A stretch of DNA of 60,090 nt from Phycisphaeraceae bacterium (GTDB lineage: Bacteria; Planctomycetota; Phycisphaerae; Phycisphaerales; UBA1924): NCBI GenBank assembly GCA_019636565.1, contig JAHBXG010000024.1, positions 1 to 60,090 of the forward strand. Reading direction: 5' to 3'. Position numbers and translations under genes: made by a program. The notes below the pieces were generated by a model that saw only the letters and a program-made list of their open reading frames with translations, had not been told where the DNA came from and did no database searches. Below are positions 33,583 through 42,068 of the stretch, piece by piece. The stretch's first letter is position 1. Each line of letters opens with the position of its first letter.

Positions 33583-36226
33583 CCACATCCTGTTCATTTT
33601 CGCCTCGCTCTTCGCGGCCTTCGCGTTCGGGGTGGCGCCATCCGAACCGGTTCTGCTGGATGATGCCCTCGACGAGTATCTCCGGCAGCGGGGCCTGCTG
33701 ACCATGCGTGTTTACGCGCTCGAAAAGCGGCTGCCCTCCGCGACCGGCAACGAGCGATCGCGTCTCCTCTCCGATCTTGCGTCGGCATACGAAACCCTTC
33801 TCGAAACGCTCCCTGCCGACAAGCGAACCGCCGTCCGAGAGCGATCTCGCCTGCTGCTCAAGGACAACCCGCGCCCGGAACTCGCCGCGCTGCGCATCAA
33901 TCTGCTCAAGGCCGAGTATCTCGCGGCGGAGCAGGTCGCGGAGCGTCAACGCCTGCGGCTGAGCAACGAGATCGATGCCGCCGAGGCCGTCGCGTCGCTC
34001 AAGCGGCTCGCAATCGAGTTTTCTGAGATCGCGCAGGCCGCGAACGCGAAGGCCCGCTCGCTCGATGCGCAGGATCAGGCTCGCAACGAACTCAGTTTCG
34101 CCCAGGAAGAGGAAACAAAGCGCCAGTTGCAGGACGTTCGACGCGTCAAGTCGCTTGCCAACTACTACGCCGGCTGGAGCAATTGCTACATCGCGCAATT
34201 GACCAAAGACCGCGAGGCAGCCGGCGAAGCTCTTCTCCATTTCGGCACGCTGTTGAACGCCCCCGATCGAAAGGCCCCTTCACTCGATCGCTTGCCTCGC
34301 TCGCTCTTGGTGCATGAGCACGTCGCCAGAGCTTGCCTGGGGACCGCGACTTCGCTTGCGCTCTTGGGAAACGATGCTGAGGCGCTCCGCTGGCTCGATG
34401 AACTCGCGACGGCCGAGGGTGTTCCCGCCAGCGTGCGTGATCAGCTTCTCGCCCGCCGCATCTCCGTCCTTGGCCCGAGTTCCCGGTGGAACGAACTCGC
34501 GGCCTGGGTACAGCGAACGCGTGCGCCGCAAGGAAAGGTCGCTTCGCCACTCGAGACAGCCGACGCTGTCTTGCTCGCCGTTACCTCGCTCGAAGGGGCC
34601 GACGGACCCGCTCCCGGGGGCGAGCAGACGCGCACCGAACTCGGACGCCTCGCGCTTGCGGATTTGATCGCCCGGGGCCAGACCGCCTACGTCGTTGCGC
34701 TCGCCAAGCGCTTCGGAACGGGAGCACTTTCTTCCGACGGATTCATCGCTCAGTATGTTCGCGCCCTCCAGGCTTTTGATTCAGCCCGGGCAAAGCATCG
34801 AGCGTCCGGCCGCGATAGCGACCCTGCGAGGAGCGCCGATGTGGTTCGGTCGTACCGCGAAGCCGCGGCGCTGTTTCTTGCCGCTTCTGCCTCTCCGGAC
34901 GCTCAAGCCTTTGAGTCCGACGCCAGCAAGGCCGCGCTCAACGCCGGCATGAGTCTTTTTTATGCGGGCGATTTCGCCGCGGCGGCGGATCAGTTTGCCA
35001 GGGTTGCCAAGCAGGTGACCGACGAAGAAGCGCGGCGTGAGGCCATGTGGTTCGAAGTTGTCGCGCTCGACCGGGCGTTCGAGTCCGGTCGAAAGGACTT
35101 GTCCGATCGACGCGACGCAGCGGCCGTTCTGTATGTTTCCACCTACCCGAAGACCGAACAGGCAGCCCGGCTGCTCTTGAAGCGCGCCGGGATTGCAAAG
35201 TTTTCTGACGCCGAAGTGGTCGAGTCGCTGCTCAGCGTGCCAGAAACCTCGCCGCTCCGACACGAGGCACGCGTACAGGCTTCGTCGCTTCTCTTCAAGA
35301 TCGCTCGTGCCGCCGCTCCCGCCGACCGCGACGATGCGCTCACGCAGTTTCTGGCAGTCTCCGATCAGGTCTACCCGGTCGAACGCGATTCTGCCGTTGC
35401 GGAGAAAGGGTCGCGGCGTGACGCGGAGGCCAAGCGAGTCCTGCTGATCGCCCGCCAGCAACTCGAAGCCGCGCTTGCTCTCTCCACGCCCGACATCCAA
35501 CGCGCCCAGCGGGTTCTCGGCGAGATCTCGCGCGTGGCGGAGTTGTGCGACGCTTCAATTTCGGATTTATCTGACGAACTCGCTTTCCGGAAGGTCCAAC
35601 TCGCGATCGCAACCGGTAACGACGCCGATATCGATGCGGCCATTGGGTCGCTCAATGAGTCCGCCTCTGCCTTTGCGCAAGGCGCTCGAATGCTCGCCCT
35701 GCGCCGCGCCATCGAATCCTCGCGAACCGCGCCCACCAGCGTTGAAGCCGCCCGACGAATTGTTTTCATCGGCGACCGCGTCGTTCGCGCGCTCGACGAA
35801 CAGCAACAGTTCGACACGCGCTCGAACGCGCTCCGCGACGAAGTCGCGGGTGCCGCGGCAGCCGTTTACCGCAGCGCCGGCGACGCGTCCCTGCGCGATT
35901 TGGCACTGCGGATCGATCGTTCCATGTACGAGCGCGGAGGGCGGTTTACGTCCAGTCTTCGGCGCCTCGCCGAATTGAGCGAGTCAATCGGCGACGACGT
36001 GTTGGCGCTCGAATGCTGGAAGCTGCTTGTCTCCGGCCTCCGCGAGGAGCAACCGGCCTGGTTTGAAGCCCGCTACCGCTCGATTGTCCTGCTCGCAAAG
36101 TCCGATCTCGCCGCCGCGCGCGACGCATTCCGCCTCTTCGAGCTTTCACACCCGGAATTTGGTCCCGGCGCCTGGGCTCCCCAGTTTCGAGAACTTCGGG
36201 AACGCCTGTTGACGTCGGCCCCTTGA
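33566..36226 (+). CDS. large secreted alpha-helical repeat protein in ExbBD operon
   Basis: An 886-residue protein with an N-terminal signal (ILFIFASLFAAFAFGVA) and an almost entirely helical mature chain rich in Ala, Arg, Leu and Glu. Helix pairs of about 35 residues, such as ALNAGMSLFYAGDFAAAADQFARVAKQ, look like TPR units (especially residues ~380-480 and ~800-886). It should be a periplasmic scaffold. It overlaps the second exbD by 17 bases, so translation is coupled. No specific family recognised. Confidence 0.82.
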   Translation: MPQRRNHILFIFASLFAAFAFGVAPSEPVLLDDALDEYLRQRGLLTMRVYALEKRLPSATGNERSRLLSDLASAYETLLETLPADKRTAVRERSRLLLKDNPRPELAALRINLLKAEYLAAEQVAERQRLRLSNEIDAAEAVASLKRLAIEFSEIAQAANAKARSLDAQDQARNELSFAQEEETKRQLQDVRRVKSLANYYAGWSNCYIAQLTKDREAAGEALLHFGTLLNAPDRKAPSLDRLPRSLLVHEHVARACLGTATSLALLGNDAEALRWLDELATAEGVPASVRDQLLARRISVLGPSSRWNELAAWVQRTRAPQGKVASPLETADAVLLAVTSLEGADGPAPGGEQTRTELGRLALADLIARGQTAYVVALAKRFGTGALSSDGFIAQYVRALQAFDSARAKHRASGRDSDPARSADVVRSYREAAALFLAASASPDAQAFESDASKAALNAGMSLFYAGDFAAAADQFARVAKQVTDEEARREAMWFEVVALDRAFESGRKDLSDRRDAAAVLYVSTYPKTEQAARLLLKRAGIAKFSDAEVVESLLSVPETSPLRHEARVQASSLLFKIARAAAPADRDDALTQFLAVSDQVYPVERDSAVAEKGSRRDAEAKRVLLIARQQLEAALALSTPDIQRAQRVLGEISRVAELCDASISDLSDELAFRKVQLAIATGNDADIDAAIGSLNESASAFAQGARMLALRRAIESSRTAPTSVEAARRIVFIGDRVVRALDEQQQFDTRSNALRDEVAGAAAAVYRSAGDASLRDLALRIDRSMYERGGRFTSSLRRLAELSESIGDDVLALECWKLLVSGLREEQPAWFEARYRSIVLLAKSDLAAARDAFRLFELSHPEFGPGAWAPQFRELRERLLTSAP

Positions 36227-36292
36227 AGCCGCAATCCGATAGAGGAGAGCATCTGTGATCCATCGCGTTCGATTCTTTGTGGAGCAGGATTT

Positions 36293-39046
36293 CTGAACGT
36301 CAACTCTCCAACTCCCGAACCGCGCCGCCGCACCCACCGCATCGACCCGGTTCCGAAGTTCTTTGGTCCCACCGGGCCAGGCCCCTTTGCGCTGCTCGGC
36401 CTTGAGCCTGCCGAGTATGAATCATCTCAAGTCTTCGAGGCGCTGCACACCCGCCTTGCTCAACTCTCGCAGCACCCGCAGTTTGCGACGCCCGCCGGCG
36501 AAGAAGTCAGCTTGGCGCTCCACGCCGCAGCGGCTCAACTTTGCGACCCCGTAGTCCGCCGGGTGCTGCTGCGCACATGGAGAACTGATTCGCCCGAAGA
36601 CCTGACAAAACATGATGTGATCGGTCCGCAGGACTCCGTTGCGCGCCAGGACGACACAATTGAGCGCGATCTTCATCTGGCGGTCGGCCTCAGTGGAGGC
36701 TGGAATGCGCGTGCGATGGAAAGGCTCGCGATCGCATGCCAGGCAAAGGGCGTCGACCTCGCCGATGCTGTACGCGTCGTTCAATGGGCGGGGCGAAGAG
36801 GGACTTCCGGCGCCAACCTCAAGCGTGCGGCTCACCCGCTCAAAGTGCCAACTTCCAAACGCGTGCGGCGGCCTTCTGCACGGAAAAAGTCGCGACGGGC
36901 AGCGACCGGTGCGGCCTCTCAAACGAAAGGCCTTCCGCGTGACGCGATCATCATCGCTTGCGTCGGCGGCCTCGGCGTGATTTTTCTCGCGGCAGCGATC
37001 ATCCTTCTCACGCCCGCACGCCGGCCCGCACTCCCGGGGGAACTTTCGACAACCAAGTCTCTCGCATCCGCCCCGCTCAGCATCAGGCCTCCGGTCGCTC
37101 GAACTCTGGAATCCACTCCCTCCGACGATCTCGCTTCGGGCAACCCGCGCGCCGTGTATCTCGAAATCACCGGTGCCACACACGATCTCGCCGCCGACGC
37201 CTCGGCTGCCAACGCCAGATTCGAACGCGCCTACGACGCTTTCGGGAAAACATGGACACTAATGAGCGCCGATGAAATCACATCGGTCGTCTCGGCGATT
37301 GTCGATTTCTGTTACGGCGCGTCCCGTCTTGAAACTCCGGCCGCTTCCACTATCACGCGCCCTCTGCACGAAAACCTTGGTTCCGGCAAGACCGCTGTGC
37401 GGGCCGCCGCTGCAGCTGCTTCCGTCTCCGGCCGGCTGCTATCGGAGCGCGAATTGCCCCGCGCCTTTCTCGATGCGGTCGAAGCCGGCGCAGCGATTGG
37501 TGACAACGGGCTCCGGGTCGAACGCAGCTCCGCCTTCCGTGTCGGCCTCGAACGCAATCTTGCAAGCATCGCCGCCGCGATCGCAGCCTCTTCTCCGGGT
37601 TCGCCAGACGCCTGGCAGGGATTTGTGGAAGTGCGCGACGCTGCACTTGCCGGACGCCAGCCCGCGAGCGACATCGCCACTCTCAATTCGCTGGAACTGC
37701 TCCTGCGGAATTCGACGCTTCCTCCTCGCGAACTATTGCGTTCTGTGGGTGTGCTCGCGGGCTCCCTGAGCTGGCGACCATCCGACGAATTGAAAACCGC
37801 TCTCGCCGGCTGGCTCGAAGACTCGGCCGTTCCGGGAGAACTCTTGACCGAAATTACCCGCGCCATGGTTGCGAGCAGCGCTCCAGACGTTGATTCCACC
37901 ATGGTTCTGCCGGCCGGGGCAGGCCCCGAGGCCCGAAGCAATTTGCGGGAGCGCCTCGAGCAAGTCTGGCAGGGTAAGTCAATAGCCAGCGATCGTGAAG
38001 ACTTTGCGGCGTGGGCCCGCTGGGCCGAATCTCTGCTCTATGCCGTGCCCCCATCCGATGCCGCCCGGCTCTGGACCGCAGCCCGACTCTCTCGCGCGAC
38101 ATTCGCTGCCGAGGCGATTCGCGCCGGAAAGTTTGAGCAGGCCGTGGAAATCATGTCTGCTGATGCCTCAGCGCCCCCGGCGGTCACCACTGGGGCCGTG
38201 ACAGAACTTCCCGTCCCGGATCCGCAGTCGAAGGCGCTCGACTACGCCGCGGCACTCAATTCAGTGCAGGCCAGGCTCGAGATCCTCAAGCAAGTCCAAT
38301 CAGCAGGAACGCGTCCCGACTCTTTGCTTGCGGACGTGCTGGTTACAGAATCCGCGAGAGGATCGCCTGCAGCCATCCGAGATCTTGCCCGATCCGAGGT
38401 GCGAAGACACGCCACCGAACCGGCGATTGTGCTCGCAACGCTGAAATTGCTCCCCGCGATGCCCGAAACTCCCGAGAACGCTCAATGGGTCTCGGAAGTT
38501 GCCGGTTCTGTCGGGGCATGGAAGAAACGCCCCCGGTGGAAGGAAGCGGCCCAACTGGCCGTGCTCGATCGTGCGATTGCGCTCTTCCCCGTTTCGCCCA
38601 ATGAAATGTCGATTGACACCGCTGCACTCGACCTTGCCGAATCGTGGCTCGATCGCGCCGGCGATACCACGACGGCCGGAGTCGCCAATCCGGAAATCGC
38701 GATCGATTCACTTGAGACCTCCATGGCAACGGCAACGCGTGCTCAACGCGGCGCGCCGGCCGGGCTTCGCGTCGCCGATATCCGCCGGCGTATGGCCGCG
38801 CGTTCGGAAATAGCCCCTGGTCCGATCGAGCGCGCAATTGCAAAGCAGGCCGCGTGCGTGGAATGGACCGCGCTCAGCGTCGCAACCGAACGCCCGGGCG
38901 ATATCACCGCCGTGCAGCAGGTGCTGGAACAGTGGAACAACGCGCTCCGCGGTGCCACCTCCAGCACCGAGCAATTGCTGGAGGGAGAGAAGGCCATGCT
39001 CCGACTCCAATTCCTGCGCGTGGGAAGAAAGGCGGGGGCATCATGA
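36293..39046 (+). CDS. single-pass membrane protein with J-domain-like N terminus (probable CTG start)
   Basis: A 917-residue protein if begun at CTG 36293. Residues ~25-88 look like a degenerate J domain: PFALLGLEPAEYESS, then a helix, then QHPQ (positions 60-63) where a true J domain has HPD, then AAAAQLCDPVVRRVL, matching the L-x-DP-x-x-R helix. A basic stretch (KRVRRPSARKKSRR) precedes one membrane helix at about 218-242, so the N terminus is cytoplasmic and ~670 helical residues are periplasmic. In-frame codons between the previous stop (36226) and TTG 36512 contain no ATG, GTG or TTG, yet the stretch reads as conserved protein; CTG 36293 is preceded by GGAGCAGG. If TTG 36512 were used, the J-like part would be lost. 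Confidence 0.72.
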   Translation: MNVNSPTPEPRRRTHRIDPVPKFFGPTGPGPFALLGLEPAEYESSQVFEALHTRLAQLSQHPQFATPAGEEVSLALHAAAAQLCDPVVRRVLLRTWRTDSPEDLTKHDVIGPQDSVARQDDTIERDLHLAVGLSGGWNARAMERLAIACQAKGVDLADAVRVVQWAGRRGTSGANLKRAAHPLKVPTSKRVRRPSARKKSRRAATGAASQTKGLPRDAIIIACVGGLGVIFLAAAIILLTPARRPALPGELSTTKSLASAPLSIRPPVARTLESTPSDDLASGNPRAVYLEITGATHDLAADASAANARFERAYDAFGKTWTLMSADEITSVVSAIVDFCYGASRLETPAASTITRPLHENLGSGKTAVRAAAAAASVSGRLLSERELPRAFLDAVEAGAAIGDNGLRVERSSAFRVGLERNLASIAAAIAASSPGSPDAWQGFVEVRDAALAGRQPASDIATLNSLELLLRNSTLPPRELLRSVGVLAGSLSWRPSDELKTALAGWLEDSAVPGELLTEITRAMVASSAPDVDSTMVLPAGAGPEARSNLRERLEQVWQGKSIASDREDFAAWARWAESLLYAVPPSDAARLWTAARLSRATFAAEAIRAGKFEQAVEIMSADASAPPAVTTGAVTELPVPDPQSKALDYAAALNSVQARLEILKQVQSAGTRPDSLLADVLVTESARGSPAAIRDLARSEVRRHATEPAIVLATLKLLPAMPETPENAQWVSEVAGSVGAWKKRPRWKEAAQLAVLDRAIALFPVSPNEMSIDTAALDLAESWLDRAGDTTTAGVANPEIAIDSLETSMATATRAQRGAPAGLRVADIRRRMAARSEIAPGPIERAIAKQAACVEWTALSVATERPGDITAVQQVLEQWNNALRGATSSTEQLLEGEKAMLRLQFLRVGRKAGAS

Positions 39047-39996
39047 TCCGGGTTTTAGCCAACATCACCACGGTCCTTCTCCCGCTGACGTTTGTCATCG
39101 CACCGCTCTGGGCGCAGCAGGCCGCGACCGAATCGGTCGCGCCGGCTGCCGTGGCCAAGTCCATTCCGCCGTTCCTGAGCGAGTCAGAATTCAACAGACT
39201 CTCGTCCCTCAATCCGGCCGATCCTAATGGGTACCTCGAACTCGGAGAAGAACTTCTAGATTCGCCGGATTCGCCGGAGCGTGTCGCCCTCACGCGGGAA
39301 CTCCTTGTCCGCGCGCTTGAGTACGGCCGCATCGGATCGGAACACCGTCGCGTCGCGGCTTCAGCAGCGATCGCTCTCGCCTCGATGAGCAAGCAGGAAG
39401 GCGATCGCCTCTGGCTCCGTTCCGTCGCTGCAATCCTCGAGCCCTCGAGCGCCGATCTCGCGCCCTCCCGGCGCGCCCGCGAGCAGGAATCACAGGTCGC
39501 CGCCGCCCGTGCCTCGCTCTTTCTGACGCAACTTCGCGCCGGCGCTGGTATCGAAGCCCGGGATTCACTCGCCGCCAAGGGCGTGCGCCAGATTCTCGAA
39601 GCCCACGAGCGAGAACTTTCGGCCTCCGGAACGATTTCGGTGCAAGATCTCGAAATCGAATCGCGCAAATGGCCCTGCACCGATTGCGCAGGCACCGGAA
39701 TAATCGCACCGCCCAAAGGTCAAAGAGGGCCCGCGAAGATCTGTCCTGTTTGCGACGGTCAGCCCGGATTGAAACTGCGCGTTCCCGATTTCGGGGCGCA
39801 ACTCCGCTTGCAGCGCCGCCTGACCAGCTCGTTTTCCGAATCCTGGGGATCGGTCATCGCAACTCAGGGTGCTTCTCCAGCGCGTGATCCCGATCCGGCC
39901 AATGTTGCCCCTGCCTTCGCCATCGACGTCCGCCTCACTGTCTGGCGCGACGGCAATTGGACGACCCCAACGCCCGAGGCGCCTTCAAAACCGTGA
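39043..39996 (+). CDS. secreted protein with DnaJ-type zinc-finger cysteines
   Basis: A 317-residue exported protein with signal MIRVLANITTVLLPLTFVIA then PLWAQ. The middle is helical (residues 45-185). At about 207-235 there are two cysteine knuckles, CTDCAGTG and CPVCDGQPG, spaced like one zinc centre of the DnaJ cysteine-rich domain (CxxCxGxG). The C terminus (residues 285-317) is Pro/Thr-rich. Start ATG 39043 overlaps the previous stop (ATGA). It is the last gene of the ExbBD run. Whether zinc is bound in the periplasm is untested. Confidence 0.78.
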   Translation: MIRVLANITTVLLPLTFVIAPLWAQQAATESVAPAAVAKSIPPFLSESEFNRLSSLNPADPNGYLELGEELLDSPDSPERVALTRELLVRALEYGRIGSEHRRVAASAAIALASMSKQEGDRLWLRSVAAILEPSSADLAPSRRAREQESQVAAARASLFLTQLRAGAGIEARDSLAAKGVRQILEAHERELSASGTISVQDLEIESRKWPCTDCAGTGIIAPPKGQRGPAKICPVCDGQPGLKLRVPDFGAQLRLQRRLTSSFSESWGSVIATQGASPARDPDPANVAPAFAIDVRLTVWRDGNWTTPTPEAPSKP

Positions 39997-40049
39997 GCCG
40001 GAAACCGGATGCAGCCTCCTACACTCGGCCCTTCAGAGGAGACCGACCG

Positions 40050-40454
40050 ATGTCCGATGCACCAGCACCCGCTTCCGCTCCGGCCCCCGTCACCGCCAAG
40101 CCCGCTATCACCTTCGAGGAATTTGCCAAAGTCGATCTTCGCGTCGCACGCATCACCAAGGCCGAGTTTCACCCGTCGGCGGATCGCCTGTTCAAACTGC
40201 AACTGGACGACGGTTCGGGTACTCCCCGCCAGATCTGTGCCGGCATTCGTGGGCACTACACCCCGGAAGAATTGACCGGCCAGTCGATCATCATCGTCGC
40301 CAATCTCGCCCCTCGCGTGATCCGAGGCGAAGAATCGCGCGGCATGCTCCTCGCGGCCAGCGACGCCCCAAAGGATGCTTCGCCCGATACTCAGCGTCGG
40401 GTCGTCATTCTCATGCCAAAGAGCGACATCGCACCCGGCTCGGTGGTGTCCTAA
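40050..40454 (+). CDS. tRNA-binding (EMAP/MetG C-terminal-like) domain protein
   Basis: A 134-residue OB-fold protein: FAKVDLRVARITKAEFHPSADRL, then QICAGIRGHYTPEELTGQSIIIVANLAPR and RGEESRGMLLAA are the standard core of the methionyl-tRNA synthetase C-terminal dimerisation domain, Trbp111 and CsaA. A ~20-residue Ala/Pro-rich N terminus precedes it. It is likely a stand-alone tRNA-binding partner (often annotated MetRS subunit beta). ATG 40050 follows AGAGGAG. It lies 53 bases after the ExbBD operon and may be read from it. Confidence 0.87.
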   Translation: MSDAPAPASAPAPVTAKPAITFEEFAKVDLRVARITKAEFHPSADRLFKLQLDDGSGTPRQICAGIRGHYTPEELTGQSIIIVANLAPRVIRGEESRGMLLAASDAPKDASPDTQRRVVILMPKSDIAPGSVVS

Positions 40455-40493
40455 GTGCACGCGGCATCGTGATCGAAATTCTGTTCGGTCCTT

Positions 40494-41552
40494 CTACCGC
40501 GGTCCTTGCTCTGCGCTCGGTGCCGAATCCGTTCGCCTGCCGCCCGGTTCACCCGGCCGCTTCGGCGGCTCGTCGCCCGGCTGGGGCGAGATCCGCTTGC
40601 GTTCGAGTAACTGCTGCACCGCCCTGTCCAGCATCTGTTCGCGAACGTCCTTGGTCTCTTGAATCTTCGTCCGGGTCTCATCCAATCGCTTGGCGAGCTT
40701 TGCGGCCTCGTACTCGCGCACCCGGATCCGTGCGTCGTACCCGGCGCCCATCAACTCACGCAACTCGGCCTTTGCTTTCAGGAACTGCTCGGTCTCCGGC
40801 TGGCCTTTTCCCTCGAGCTGCATCCGGCGCAATTCCGTCGCCTTCTCGATGACGAGAACACTGGCGCGAAGATCGTCCTTGCGCAATTCGTACAACTGCT
40901 TGTCTCGATCGCGTTCATGGAACGTGTCCGCCGCCTGCATGATCAGATGTCCGATCACCAACCGAAACGCCTTCGGCTCGTTCTTCTGCCATTCGTCCAG
41001 CTGCGCGCCGAACTCCGGGCGAATCTCGCGGATGAACACCATCAGTTCCTCCCGCTGCTGCGGATCGAGGCCGCCCCCAGGGCCCATGCGGGGCTTCTCG
41101 AACATGGATCCCGGTGGGGGAGCGTCATCACGCTGCCGCTCTCGCCAGTTCTGGAAGAACTGCTCAGCCATGTTTCCTGCACGCGCCTCGCGGAGCGACT
41201 TGAACACTTCTTCGGGCGGTGCTCCTTCGTCGAGCTTGGTCTTTGCGTCCATCAGCCGGCGTTCGACACGTTTGTTCTGCTCCAGCATCCGATCGATAAA
41301 ATCTTCGAGCAACTTCGGATCGTGAGCCGCGGCCTCACGCAGCAGATTCGGATCGATCCGATCGCCCCCGCCTCCCCGTCGGCGATCTTCGCCCGGCCGC
41401 CGGTCTTCCCTCGCCGGTCCATCGCCCTGCTGATTGGGCGGCCCGTTTGAAGGCCGAGGTGGTGGGGCACCCGGCATCCCGGGCTGCTGCGCCAGCGCCG
41501 TGACCGCGAGGCACAGGACAGGAATTGTGTTTCGCAAGAAGGCGTTCATCAT
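40494..41552 (-). CDS. secreted Gln/Arg/Pro-rich coiled-coil protein, third gene of sigma operon
   Basis: A ~352-residue exported protein. A signal sequence (NTIPVLCLAVTALAQ) is followed by a Pro/Gly/Arg-rich segment (residues 25-65) and then long charged helices (residues 68-330) with coiled-coil character. The tail is Pro/Arg-rich. The helical body recalls periplasmic CpxP/Spy-like stress proteins in composition only; I could not find the LTxxQ motif, so the relation is weak. ATG 41552 (or the adjacent 41549) lies 6 bases after the anti-sigma stop, so it is cotranscribed with an ECF sigma and its anti-sigma candidate. Confidence 0.68.
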   Translation of the reverse strand: MMNAFLRNTIPVLCLAVTALAQQPGMPGAPPPRPSNGPPNQQGDGPAREDRRPGEDRRRGGGGDRIDPNLLREAAAHDPKLLEDFIDRMLEQNKRVERRLMDAKTKLDEGAPPEEVFKSLREARAGNMAEQFFQNWRERQRDDAPPPGSMFEKPRMGPGGGLDPQQREELMVFIREIRPEFGAQLDEWQKNEPKAFRLVIGHLIMQAADTFHERDRDKQLYELRKDDLRASVLVIEKATELRRMQLEGKGQPETEQFLKAKAELRELMGAGYDARIRVREYEAAKLAKRLDETRTKIQETKDVREQMLDRAVQQLLERKRISPQPGDEPPKRPGEPGGRRTDSAPSAEQGPR

Positions 41553-41558
41553 CACCAA

Positions 41559-42068
41559 TCAAACCCCCTGCTTCGTCGATCGTTCATCGGAGGATTCCGG
41601 CGCAAATGTCCGGTCGGTTGCCACCAGTTCGTGCAGACGCGCCGTGTCTTCCACAAGTTGGTCAAAGTTGCCGCTCAGCGGTTCATCGAGCAGCGAGACC
41701 ACTGCCAGCACCAGCTCTACCTCGGATGCCGTCTTGTTTCCATTTTCAGTCGATGCGATCGTCTGCGGTGAGGCCACCGGTCGAGCGGTCAGCACAAGCG
41801 CGCCGACGCCGGTCACAACGACCAGAGCCGCCGCGATTTTCCAGACGAGAGAGTTGCGTCCGCCCCAGCCGGGGCCGATACGAGCAACTACCGGAGACGA
41901 ATTCTTCAGCACATCTTTCGTCGCAGCGAAGATGCGGTCCTCCAGCGTCACGCCCGCGGCGCGGCGCGGGAGTTCGGCCGCACTTTCGGCATCGAGGCGA
42001 GCCGCCCGCCGCGCGAGCGCGTCGGTCTCAAGAAGAGTGGCGTCGATTTCGTGTTCATTCCTGTTCAT
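41559..42068 (-). CDS. putative anti-sigma factor, single-pass membrane protein
   Basis: A 169-residue protein: a cytoplasmic helical part (residues 1-78, ATLLETDALARRAARLDAES), one transmembrane helix at about 79-98 (SLVWKIAAALVVVTGVGALVL) and a ~70-residue exported part. No zinc-binding anti-sigma motif (HxxxCxxC) is present. Its ATG overlaps the stop of the ECF sigma gene (ATGA at 42065-42068), the usual sigma/anti-sigma arrangement; that context is the main argument for the call. Confidence 0.72.
   Translation of the reverse strand: MNRNEHEIDATLLETDALARRAARLDAESAAELPRRAAGVTLEDRIFAATKDVLKNSSPVVARIGPGWGGRNSLVWKIAAALVVVTGVGALVLTARPVASPQTIASTENGNKTASEVELVLAVVSLLDEPLSGNFDQLVEDTARLHELVATDRTFAPESSDERSTKQGV

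Noticed and set aside
36293..39996. A working DnaJ chaperone split over two genes
   Set aside because: The J-like part has HPQ, not HPD, and is cytoplasmic, while the zinc-knuckle protein has a signal peptide; they would be in different compartments.
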